Assembly (NCBI GenBank): GCA_003194525.1
Contig: NBIV01000118.1
Coordinates: 1-64,000 of the forward strand
DNA: 64,000 nucleotides
Reading direction: 5' to 3'
From: Gracilariopsis chorda
Taxonomy: Eukaryota > Rhodophyta > Florideophyceae > Gracilariales > Gracilariaceae
The notes under the pieces were generated by a model. It saw nothing but the letters and a program-made list of their open reading frames with translations. It made no database searches and was not told where the DNA came from. The position numbers were made by a program, and so were the translations under genes. Positions 10,766 to 20,494 of this stretch are shown here, piece after piece. The first letter of the stretch is position 1. Every line of letters starts with the position of its first letter.

Positions 10766-11590
10766 TGTAGTGCAACGCCCTCAAGGAGGGATTCTTGGTA
10801 CTTGATCGTTTTCCCGATATTATTGGTTGTGTAGTGTGTATATGAACTACGCCCCACAATGGTGGATATGGACACGTGGAACACGGTTTTGGGTCACTTG
10901 GCGGTTGGCCACAGTAGTGGATGTTGCCACGAAATGTGGAGTATTTTAGTTAATATTATTTATTATTTTCACACCCATTTTTGGGAAGCTAGTACTTAGT
11001 GCGACGGCGCACTGCCGTCGCACCAGTAAACCTTCCCCAACAAGGGACCCCAACCTGGGGAATTGGCTCTAGTTGTTGCCGCTTGCGCGCGTACTCTACT
11101 CCTCCTTGGAGGGAAACGCCGTAAACCACGGGACATCTAAGCCCCTTGCACATCCAAAGAAGCCCATCCTTGGGAGTATAATTGTTCCAATCATATTGGT
11201 GTTTCGCCCTGTATAGGGATATTGTTACCGGCATCGCCGTGTCTGTTCGTCGCTCTCGCGACTCACATCGTCCTCTCTTCCTCCTCTTCGCCCTTCCTTT
11301 TCCCCCTTTTTAGGGTAGCACCTCCCGCTATCCACAGCCCTCGTGTGCACATCCGCTCACACACCCCCACTGACTTGGAAACATACCTCTACTGGGGATC
11401 ATACCCCGCTCACGCGGATACCGATTCTTCGCCTTCACCTCCCTGCGCGAGTCGCGACAGGTGTCCCTGGTCTTACAAACCGGCTTCGCCGTGACACCTC
11501 TGGGAGGGCTCTACCCAACTGGGTTCACCTCGTGAGAGGAAGATCCCGAACGTCTTTCGGTGTTTTTCCCCTTTGGGGCATTGCACCACA
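10766..11590 (+). repeat. 5' LTR of gypsy-I
   Basis: 825 bp, TGTAGTGCAACG...TTGCACCACA. Contains an AT-rich stretch (about 10,945-10,970) and many small hairpins, the strongest an 8-bp stem with 5-nt loop at 11,001-11,021. That hairpin is identical in the 3' LTR (20,730-20,750). Should hold the element's promoter and polyadenylation signals; I did not locate them precisely. Confidence 0.92.
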
Positions 11591-11593
11591 AAG

Positions 11594-11606
11594 TGGTCTC
11601 CTGACC
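11594..11606 (+). promoter_or_regulatory. primer binding site of gypsy-I
   Basis: TGGTCTCCTGACC begins 3 nt after the LTR and starts with TGG, as expected for pairing with a tRNA 3' CCA end. I cannot name the tRNA. Confidence 0.6.
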
Positions 11607-11695
11607 TAGAATCGGTTTTTGTTTTCCCTCTTACGAGGTTTGTTTTTATTTACCGGAAGTTCCGTGATCGTTTCCCGTCGTAACGGTATTTTCTC

Positions 11696-13870
11696 ATGTC
11701 GAGAAATCCCTCCGATGCGGAGCCAGTGGTTACGCGTAGTCGCTCCTGCGACAACGCAGACACTTCCGAAGTTCGGTTCGTACCCCGTATCCCTATACCA
11801 ACTAGTTCCAGCCGTACTGGCGCCGCCTCATCGCGGAATGATACCCCCGACCGGGAACCCCGGAACCTCCTTTTGCCATCGTTATCACCCCTGCAGGGGA
11901 ATGCAGCATCGACTCCAACTGTTGCCGCAGTGCCCCAGGCACCCCGGCCCGCTCCCGCTGTCGCGGCTTCAAACCCCCGTGGAACGGGCGATAACACCCC
12001 CCAGGGGATTTCCCTGGAATCCCAGGTCCGCGCTCTGTGGACCGCCCATGACACCCTTGTAGGGGAACTAAAATCCCTCCAAGAGGTGGTCTTGGCAACC
12101 CCCGTAAAGGAGGTCGCCGAGGAACTCTGTATTTTACGGTCTGACGTCAACTCCGTGTTGGAGAGTTTGGGACAACCCGCCGCCTTCATCGAAGGAGTTG
12201 AAGCCCGATTTGATCGGATTGGGGCCTGCCTGGAGACGCTGGAGCAGTTCGTCCTCATGGACAAACCATCCCCGGGTGATCCGGTAAACGAGGCATCGCA
12301 CAACGACCAGCTTGCTGGGAAGAAGAAACGCCGTCACCGACGGAAACACCACCGAAAATATTCGGACTCCGATTCTTCGACATCGTCGGACTCATCCCGA
12401 AACCATTCGGTTAGCTCGAGCTCCTCGGACTCCGACTCGGAGGACGAGAAGCGAGGCTACTCCTCCCACTCGAAGCGGTCATCGGCCACTGAAGGTGTGG
12501 TCCGAACCCGCCAGAAGGGGAGAAGACACCCCGGTCTCCGGGAATTGAAACCGACAAACCCGGATTACCGGAAGCTTTTATCATACCGGTACTACCGGCT
12601 TGAAGATTAGTCACTTGGACGTACGCCCCGTGGTACGGGAAAGGTGCGAGAATGCATTAAGCGAATGCAGCTCTCGCTCCGCAACCAGTATTTTACTGGA
12701 GAGGACCCAGTCCTAGTACTGGATTTCCTATCCCGCTTTGTAGCGGAGGCCGATATCCTCGGTATGAATGAGGGACAAGCCTATTTGGCTTTACCGTATT
12801 TATTACGGGGAGTGGCGGAGGACCAATACACCTCTGTCAGAGGATCTTCTCGCGCCTCCGAGGGAGGAGTTACTTGCTGGCCGGAGGCTGTGCAGTATCT
12901 TCTGCGCTCCTACGCCACCAACAACGCTATTCAGCAGGCTATCCTCGCTTTGCGAGATACACGCCAGCGCGCTGGAGAGACCGAGACCGATTACTCGGTG
13001 CGCCTTAACAAGGCTTTCCACAGATGTGGTAACGTATACCCCGCTGGGGAGCGCAGTACCACGTTCATCGATGGTCTTGACCCGGCAATCAGGAGTTTAG
13101 TTACCCGTTATCGGGAGGACAAGCGGAGGATCAACTACCTCGAGCTGGTCCAACACGCCCGAGCGGAAGGGGATGCATTTCGTGCAAGAACTCCGAACCA
13201 TCGGTCTGAATCTGCCAAGGCGTTGTTGTTGGAAAGCAAAGCTTCCTCTCTCCCGCTCACCGCGGATGGGAACCCTGGACAGGGATTTGATACCGTGCAT
13301 TTATTGCAGGGGGATGGTGTGTCGATACCCACCAGTGATTTGCCGTCAACGACGGAGATGACCCGTGATACGGGAACGGAAGACCCCTTTTTGTACGGTG
13401 GTAACAGTCGGGTTCAACCCCAACGACTCCCGTTTTCAAACGGTCAATCCCGTTATCAACGGCCTGGATGGACTGACACCCGCCCTGCGGTTCGCTTCTC
13501 CGATACTCGGAATAATAATCCGCGTGTCGCGGTGCTGGCTCTCATTTGCCTCCTGTGCTATGCCCATGGCCATACCTCTCCTCAGTGTATTTGTTCACTG
13601 AACGATATGGCCAAGGTGGTGGCAAATTATGAGGCCCTCACTCCAGAGGAGAAACGTTCCGTCCCGACGGCTTCCTACCTCCGTGCTAAAACGGACTTTT
13701 CCCACGCCCTACCACAGACCCCACGTGCGCGGCAAGCTTCATACACCCCGATTCGGGAGATCACGCAACCATCCGTTGCAACCCCCGCTTATGCGGATAG
13801 AAACCCCCGTCAACGCGATGAAGCACTCGTTGTCGAGGAAACCAACCCACCGCCGAAGGCGGAAAACTAA
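11696..13870 (+). CDS. gypsy-I gag with in-frame TAG
   Basis: A single frame from ATG 11,696 to TAA 13,868-13,870, split by TAG at 12,608-12,610. The N-terminal 304 residues are Pro/Ala/Ser-rich and contain a very basic KKKRRHRRKHHRK stretch followed by Ser/Asp-rich sequence. After the TAG comes a retrotransposon gag capsid domain (YLLRSYATNNAIQQAI, GERSTTFIDGLDPAIRSL). A canonical CX2CX4HX4C zinc knuckle (CLLCYAHGHTSPQC) lies near residue 620. Gag would form the particle and package the RNA. The TAG could be a mutation or a readthrough/reinitiation point. A GTG at 12,644 and ATG at 12,665 lie downstream, so the two halves might also be separate proteins. Confidence 0.8.
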
Positions 13871-14879
13871 CTGAGGGAGTCTCCCCTTTGGGAGAGGCGT
13901 CCTCAAGAACGAGGCGGTTGGCGCCCGAGGCTTCCTCGCCGCGCTCCCCGGTGAAAGTCCTCTCGAGGAAAGACACCGCTGACGTGGACTCTGCGCACCT
14001 CGGTGTGTTGCATCGCCCGTGGATACGGAGTAAAAATCCCCGGATTCCCGGTAGAGTCTTGGTCTTGGCCAAGCGCAATTATAAGGTCTATGCCGACCTT
14101 GGCCTTGACCCCCAGTTCATGGTGAGGTTTCTCACCGTCCTGGATACAGGTGCAGGCCCCAACTTTGTTGTGGAATCATTGTTACCCCCGCTTGTGCGGT
14201 CTCGTATCCGCTCTGACGCGGTCCCCGACATTTCGGATGCGAACAACAATCCGTTACAAATGGTGGGCATAGTGGACCTCGTCGTGAGACTTGGTACCTC
14301 TGTGGTGAAGTTGGACTTCATCGTTTGCCGTTCATTGGCAGCACCAGTCATACTGCGATGTGATTACTGCGACAGATTTGTCGACGCAATCAGGCCCCGC
14401 CTCAGGCGTGTAGAACTTGACGACGGATCGTCGGTTCCGATTGTTCGCCGCCCGCTAAAGCGATCCTCTCGGAAACAAGTTCCGCTCCCTGCTGTGCAGG
14501 AACCACCGCCCGCGTCCCGCGAGTCAACCAAGCTCCGCGTCGCTGCCTCGGTTTCTATACCGGCTGAGTCCCAAGTCTGGGTGCAGGTAAATTCCCGTCA
14601 ACACGGTCTTCGGGTTATACAACCCCTCACCTCGTTGTACGAGAAATCCCAGCTGGCGCTGGCTAATGGAATGGTCTCCATTTCCCCGGATGTCACTTTC
14701 CGGATATTGGTTGCCAACCTTGGCAAACACCCCCAGTATCTGGTCAAACACCAAGTAATTGGGAGTGTAACCCCCCATCCTATGGGAATGCTGCCAACAC
14801 AGATGACAGCCGCCGATGTACTCGGAGTTACCACCTCTTCTGAGGAGTTCGCCCCGCCGTCCGAAGACGTCAAGTCTAA
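13822..14879 (+). CDS. gypsy-I aspartic protease region
   Basis: Open in the -1 frame relative to gag from 13,822, overlapping the gag 3' end by 49 bp. Contains FLTVLDTGAGPNFVVESLL, the DTG active site of a retropepsin, and VKLDFIVCRSLAAPVILRCD, the expected second-lobe hydrophobic block. It then runs into a Pro/Ser-rich linker. It would mature Gag and Pol polyproteins in the particle. With no ATG near the start, expression by -1 frameshifting from gag is likely. GGAAAAC sits directly before the gag stop and two small hairpins follow. A second 1-nt frame change near 14,880 joins it to RT; whether that is a mutation or programmed is not clear. Confidence 0.75.
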
Positions 14880-17849
14880 GGAGGGGAGGAAACCGCTACT
14901 TTACCGTCGAACATACCGAGTAACTCGGAATTGCGAACCACACCTGTTCCACAGGACAATGCTCCATCGAGCAACGACCGGATTGATCCGGAAAAAGCAC
15001 TTGAAGCACTGGACTTCAGCCACGTGCCAGAGTCGCACCGCGACAAACTCCGTACTATGTTACGGGAATTCACCACAATGTGGGATGGCTCGCTTGGCGA
15101 GATTAATGCAACGGAACACCGGATCGATGCGCGACTGGTTGCACAACCCCCTTACAGGGCAGGTCCGAGAGCTCGGGAAGAGGAGCAGTCCCAAGTGGAC
15201 AAGATGCTCTGCGCAGGTGTGATTGAGCCCGCTCAATCACCCTGGGCATCCCCAGTTGTACTGGCTTTAAAGGCCGACGGAACCTGGAGGTTCTATGTCG
15301 ACTACCGCCGGCTCAATGCCGTGACTGTTAGGGACACGTACCCCATCCCTCGTATGGACGAGTGTATTGACTCCCTTGGAGACGCCACCGTGTTCACGGC
15401 CCTCGATGCCAATTGGGGATATTGGCAAGTACCTGTCAGACAGGACGATCGCGACAAAACCGCATTCACCTGCCACGCAGGAACGTACCGCTTCAAGCGG
15501 ATGCCATTTGGGTTAACCAACGCCCCCGCCACCTTTCAGCGTGCAGTAGATATTCTACTCAACCGCTTTAAGTGGCGGAGCTGTCTGGTCTACCTTGATG
15601 ATATTATCATCTTCTCCAACTCGTTGGACGACCATCTCACTCACGTCCGAGACGTGCTGACCGTACTCCGCGATGCGGGAATTACCCTCAAGTTGAGGAA
15701 ATGCGAGTTTTTCACAGATACTGTGAAGTATCTGGATCACATTATCCGTCCTGGACGGTTAGCGATCGACAAAGCTCGAGTCAAATCCCTCGTTGAGGCG
15801 AAAGAACCCCGTACTCAAATGGAACTGCGCTCCTTTCTGGGGCTTGTCAACGTCTATCGACGGTTTATCCCGAACTTTTCGGATACTGCGGCGCCCCTGA
15901 ACGCATTGTTGCGAAAGGGGAACCCCCCAAAACTGGGAACATTTACGCCCGAGCAGTCGGAAGCTTTTAACTCCTTAAAGGAGGCTGTCACATCAGCACC
16001 AATCCTACATCTCCCAAAACTTGGGTTGCCATACTCCGTAGATACGGACTCGAGCGACTACCAAGTCGGGTGTGCTCTTTTTCAAACCACCCCCGAGGGG
16101 GAACGACATCCAATTGGTTATTGGTCACGTTCGCTCAATGTTCATGAGCGGAACTACTCCGTATCGGAGAAAGAGTGCCTCGCCGTCGTATGGGCGATGA
16201 CCACTCTGCGCCCCTACCTTATGGGAATTCACTTCACCGTGTACACGGATCATTCCTCATTGAGGTGGTTGATGAATATCTCCGACCCGTCGGGACGCCT
16301 CATGCGCTGGAGACTCCGCCTCGCGGAATATGACTTTCAAGTCATTTATAAAAAGGGCGCGCAGAACACCCAAGCCGACGCCTTGTCGCGGTTACCCACA
16401 AGTGGGGAAGCACTCCCAACGGAGGATGATGAAGTCCCATGTTTCATGGCCATAGACCCGGATAATCCGGAATGTGCCGTCGAGGCTGGGCCAGAAAACT
16501 GGGACGAGGATGCTGACTTTGACGAACTACTCGCATCGCGAGATGAATCTGAGAATCCGTTACCGGGAAACTTTGTACCGGTATCACCGGAAGAAATGAT
16601 CCGAGAACAATTCGGCGACCCATTCTGTACGAAGATTCGTGCCCGTATCAACGGTGGTGAAGATCTCCCTTTCGGGGTAAACGACAAAGGCTACCTCGTA
16701 AGGAAGGTCGAAGCCCGCCCACAGATTGTGGTACCTCATTCCCTGCAGTCGCGGGTGTTACATCTATCACACTACGCCCCCATTGGAGGTCACCCAGGTG
16801 GGAGGAAACTCTACCTAACCCTGCGAAGGGATTTCTATTGGCCCGCCATGGCGGTGGATTGCTACGCAACTGTGCGGTTTTGTAGCAAATGCGCGAAGAA
16901 TCGCGTCAAACTCCGCAAAAATGCGAAGAAGATGAAACTATTCCCCGCAAGGGCGCCACTCGAGTTTATCGCAATTGATCTTCTCGGACCACTACTCACC
17001 ACAAAACGTGGAAACAAGTTTCTACTTGTCATCACCGACCGCTTTTCTAAGCTGGTACGGACTGTCCCCCTTCGGAGGATAACCGCTCTCACGGTGGCCC
17101 AGGCTCTGGTGACGCACTGGATTTTCGTCTACGGTCCCCCTGTGGAGGTGCTCTCCGATAACGGGAAACAGTTCGCGAGCAAGTTCTTCCAGGATGTTTG
17201 TCGCATCCTGGATGTCAAGAACTTGTTCACGACTACCTACCACCCCCAATGTAATGGGCAAGTTGAACGGTTTAACCGGACGTTACTCGTGGCGTTACGT
17301 TCCTACTTCGCAGACCACCCAAAGAACTGGGACATGTACACTGATGCGGTAACCTACGCGTCCAATACGCAGGTACACCGGACTACCACAGTTTCGCCAT
17401 TCGAGTTGGTTCTATCTAGAACACCCCCGCCTGTGGCGCTGGAATCCCAAGCTACCTTGGACAATTTCCCATCAGTGGGTATCTACGGGCAGCAATGGAA
17501 GCAGTGGCTTTCCAAGCTGGTCCCCGCTGCGCAGAAGTCTATGGCACCGGCCCAAGCCGCTTACAAGTGGGATTTTGATGCTCGCTTGCGAGGGAAACCG
17601 TCCCCGATTCGGGCGAATAACTACATCTTCATAAGGAAGGAGTACTACAACCCGGAACGGGAGAAGCGTCACAAACTCTCGCCTGTGGCAGACGGACCCT
17701 TCAAGGTCATTTCTGTTAATGCCGACAATGTCGTTGTAGAGATAAGTGGAGCACGTACTCGCCCCCCCTCCCTCCTCAGAGGTAGTCCTGGATTCAGAAC
17801 ATCCCGTTTCTACGGACTCTGCAACACCGGAATCCTCCGGGAGTACTAG
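14880..17849 (+). CDS. gypsy-I pol: reverse transcriptase, RNase H, integrase
   Basis: Open from 14,880 and well conserved. RT has FYVDYRRLNAVTVRDTYPIP, ALDANWGYWQVPV (first Asp), FGLTNAPATFQR and LVYLDDIIIFSN (YLDD intact). RNase H has YSVDTDSSDY, SEKECLAVVW and VYTDHSSLRWL. Integrase has a His-His-Cys-Cys zinc domain (HLSHYAPIGGH, CSKCAKNR) and a D-D-E core: AIDLLGP, LSDNGKQFAS, NGQVERFNRTL. A GPF/Y-type block (LSPVADGPFKVISVNADN) follows. All catalytic residues are present. The frame passes into a different frame near 17,740-17,746, where the chromodomain ORF takes over. The last part, to 17,849, is therefore probably out-of-frame tail. This is the most complete pol in the window. Confidence 0.9.
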   Translation, partial: GGEETATLPSNIPSNSELRTTPVPQDNAPSSNDRIDPEKALEALDFSHVPESHRDKLRTMLREFTTMWDGSLGEINATEHRIDARLVAQPPYRAGPRAREEEQSQVDKMLCAGVIEPAQSPWASPVVLALKADGTWRFYVDYRRLNAVTVRDTYPIPRMDECIDSLGDATVFTALDANWGYWQVPVRQDDRDKTAFTCHAGTYRFKRMPFGLTNAPATFQRAVDILLNRFKWRSCLVYLDDIIIFSNSLDDHLTHVRDVLTVLRDAGITLKLRKCEFFTDTVKYLDHIIRPGRLAIDKARVKSLVEAKEPRTQMELRSFLGLVNVYRRFIPNFSDTAAPLNALLRKGNPPKLGTFTPEQSEAFNSLKEAVTSAPILHLPKLGLPYSVDTDSSDYQVGCALFQTTPEGERHPIGYWSRSLNVHERNYSVSEKECLAVVWAMTTLRPYLMGIHFTVYTDHSSLRWLMNISDPSGRLMRWRLRLAEYDFQVIYKKGAQNTQADALSRLPTSGEALPTEDDEVPCFMAIDPDNPECAVEAGPENWDEDADFDELLASRDESENPLPGNFVPVSPEEMIREQFGDPFCTKIRARINGGEDLPFGVNDKGYLVRKVEARPQIVVPHSLQSRVLHLSHYAPIGGHPGGRKLYLTLRRDFYWPAMAVDCYATVRFCSKCAKNRVKLRKNAKKMKLFPARAPLEFIAIDLLGPLLTTKRGNKFLLVITDRFSKLVRTVPLRRITALTVAQALVTHWIFVYGPPVEVLSDNGKQFASKFFQDVCRILDVKNLFTTTYHPQCNGQVERFNRTLLVALRSYFADHPKNWDMYTDAVTYASNTQVHRTTTVSPFELVLSRTPPPVALESQATLDNFPSVGIYGQQWKQWLSKLVPAAQKSMAPAQAAYKWDFDARLRGKPSPIRANNYIFIRKEYYNPEREKRHKLSPVADGPFKVISVNADNVVVEISGARTRPPSLLRGSPGFRTSRFYGLCNTGILREY

Positions 17850-18459
17850 GCCTACGGTACTACCACACCCCAGCCGTGGACTCTCAGACCTACCGACCCT
17901 GTCGGACTCACCGGCTCAGCCGGCTAATTCGGGCCTCTCAGTGCCCGCCTCCCTGGCGCGAATTCACACCTGCCAGGCGGGGAATGTTATCCCTTATCCC
18001 GCCGCTCCGTCTAAGAAGGGGGAGGAGAACACTCGTTTTCGAGGAACGATATCGCCGTCGCAACGGGAAGTTGAAACGCAGCTACCACACACCCTCTTGA
18101 GGGATATTTTCCCGCATGAGCAGCGGCCACTAGGACAGAGCACGGCAACGCCGGAGACATCGCTGACAACCCGGATAGGGGGTAATATACCGCGCAGCGG
18201 ACAACCCTCGCAAGGGAATACAACCACCACCCGGCACGGCCGGCAGGTCTACGAACGAGAGTTCGTAGTAGACCGACTTGTCGGACACACCTGGGACCAG
18301 GATGGTATTCTACAATACCGCGTCCGCTGGTACGGGTACGACCCCAGTGGGGATACGTGGGAGCCAATTGAACACCTCCCACGGTCGCAGGTCCTGCGAT
18401 ACCACCGTCAAACGGGGACTGCAGCCCCAGCCACGCTGGTTAATGCCCAAGTTGGGTAA
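17746..18459 (+). CDS. gypsy-I integrase tail with chromodomain
   Basis: Continues pol one frame over: a Pro/Ser-rich linker, then a clear chromodomain near the C terminus (FVVDRLVGHTWDQDG, YRVRWYGYDPSGDTWEPIEH, VLRYHRQTG). Chromovirus integrases use this domain to bind modified histones and steer insertion. The frame join near 17,740 is a 1-nt difference and may be an inactivating indel. The ORF ends at 18,459, 192 bp before the end of the antisense ORF. Confidence 0.8.
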   Translation: MEHVLAPPPSSEVVLDSEHPVSTDSATPESSGSTRPTVLPHPSRGLSDLPTLSDSPAQPANSGLSVPASLARIHTCQAGNVIPYPAAPSKKGEENTRFRGTISPSQREVETQLPHTLLRDIFPHEQRPLGQSTATPETSLTTRIGGNIPRSGQPSQGNTTTTRHGRQVYEREFVVDRLVGHTWDQDGILQYRVRWYGYDPSGDTWEPIEHLPRSQVLRYHRQTGTAAPATLVNAQVG

Positions 18460-18650
18460 CGTTGCCGCGCGAGCGGAGAGCGAAAGGAAAGGATAACAAG
18501 ACAAGGTCCGTAGAAGACGGGGAGCTCAACCGAGAAGCACCGTTCTAAACGGGAATGTTTATTCAAGGGAGCAGCTAGCTCCCCACAATACTACACTACA
18601 CTAACTGGCATAGCCAGGGAAAGAAGAACCAGGAAACTGGACTAGAGGTT

Positions 18651-20437
18651 TCACTCACCCCCATCGTCCGGGGCGTAACCCCCAGCAAGGCGGTAGGCCA
18701 ACGCGTCCGCCATGGTGGTGACATCCCCCGATACCTCGGCAGCGCTAAGACCGGCACCCCGGAGGAAACATGCGATGATTTCGTTTTCATTTGCCGTCAC
18801 CCCACTGGGGATAGAAGGTCCGGCACTTGCCGCCGAAGGGTCAGCAGCCGGCTCGGCCGGAGATACCCCCTCTGGGAAAGCTTCTGCGCTAGTGCCGGTT
18901 TCCTCTACGTCCATCTCCCCGGGTTTTTCCGGTTCGTTATCGACTATTGGGTCATCCCCGCCGTATGCGCGGTAGTAGTCGTCAGAATCGACGTACCCCA
19001 CCGGGTGGTCTTCCGGCACATGCCGGGGCGTATCGCGAAGCTCGCGCGCCTCCTCGGAGGAAATTTCCCGGAACTCCCAGGGGTCGAAGTAGATAAAATC
19101 CCCCGCAAGGGCGGTGTTTCTACCGAGTCCCGGACCACCGGAGTTACCGCTGCCGCCATCCAGACGACCGCTTTGCTCCAGCGGGACCTCACTCCAGCTA
19201 ACGCTGTCGATGTACCCAAGTAATTGGAGGACCTCTTCATTGTTGGCCTGGCCCCCAAGGGGGATGCGAAGATCCAGGTTTCGGATCGCTGCCCGCACAC
19301 GCGGTTGAAGGAACCAGAGACGATACTAGTCGTACACCTCGTTGAGGATATAAGCTGCACTGCGGGCCGCCCACTCCGTAACCACTATGGACCACAAAAC
19401 CGACCGGGGATCCTGCATGAGCAGCGAACCGAGGTACGTAAGTACCGGCGGGAGTTATATATAGCACCCCCGGCAGGCTTCATGGAAGCGCCACCACTCG
19501 GGGAGTGCTACATACCGACCTAGTCGGTGAGGCGGCGCAATCCGCTCTATCTCCACGTTCTGATACGGGATAAAATACCCGAATCGGGATCGCCAACGCC
19601 GCTCGTAGCGGATGAAGTTTTGGAGAAAGTTGGACCAGTATTGCCGGGGAAGGTACCTGACCTCCCCTCGAATAATCAGTCGCTCCCAGCAAAGGGCTTC
19701 TTGCCGCGCTGCGGGGAAATCCCTCCAAGCGAGGGTCTCGAGGCGGAACAGGTTCTCGCCGTACCCAATCTCCCCGCGAGTGCGGAAGTAGCTAATGTCG
19801 AAGCCAAACTCCGGTAGGACCGGTACATCGAATGGAGCCCGGCTCTGCCGTTGATACGCCATGCGCGTCAACGCGGTCTGTGCCGCAGCGACGGTCTCGC
19901 CCGAATTTCTTCGGAGGTGGTGACGCGGAATCGCAATCCGGTGACGCCAATCCCACGACGTGGTGACTGCTCTGGGCAGATCCCCGGAAGGGTGTCTGAG
20001 CCATCCGCATAAGCGGTGACCAATGCCTCCTTGAGGACAGCGACCGGGTGGAACCACGGGGCAAGGCGCAGGCGCGACGCGTGATTCCGATTCATCGGGT
20101 TGAGCCCCACCAGGGTGTTGTAGGTTGGCCAGTTGGACACCGGAGTGGTTCCGGAGGACACCACCGAAGGTGGTAGTGCGAAGGGATGGTCGGCTGCAGC
20201 AGCCATATTCCCCGGTTGTACCGGATTTCGATCGCCCTGAGGCAGGGGAACTGACCGGAAACCGGTGGTGTATCGCCCGAGAAGTCTCGGAGGTTGGCTG
20301 TGGTTGTTGATATTGTTGTCGTTGTTCATTTTTCCCTTTTGGAGGGTGGCTGTTGTTGTTGTTTGTGCGCTCGATGACTCTGGTGCAGAGGGATTTACCG
20401 GAGAACCGGAGACAGAGCACGCGCTTTTATCACCCAT
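18651..20437 (-). pseudogene. antisense ORF of gypsy-I, function unknown
   Basis: Reads from ATG 20,437 leftward (MGDKSACSVSGSPVNPS). It has a 1-nt frame change near 19,905 and two stops in the following frame (TAA 19,455-19,457 and TAG 19,326-19,328), and ends at 18,651: about 595 codons. The N-terminal third is Ser/Thr/Asn/Pro-rich. The middle is aromatic and Arg-rich (DISYFRTRGEIGYGENLFRLE, WSNFLQNFIRYERRWRSR). The C-terminal third is acidic and Pro/Ala-rich, ending near AALAYRLAGGYAPDD-like sequence. I recognise no domain. Extra antisense ORFs between pol and the 3' LTR are known in some plant gypsy elements; homology to those is not implied. Two stops and an indel across 1.8 kb suggest recent decay of a once open frame. 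Confidence 0.55.
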
Positions 20438-20481
20438 TTTCGTCTGGAAATCCTCCGCGTCCGCGGTCTTTTTCCCGTCTT

Positions 20482-20494
20482 AGGGGGGGGGATA
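20482..20494 (+). promoter_or_regulatory. polypurine tract of gypsy-I
   Basis: A run of nine G in AGGGGGGGGGATA directly before the 3' LTR start TGAAG, as expected for plus-strand priming. Confidence 0.8.

Noticed and set aside
11650-12303. Minus-strand ORF opposite gypsy-I gag
   Set aside because: It is the mirror of GC-rich gag coding sequence with no independent signal.
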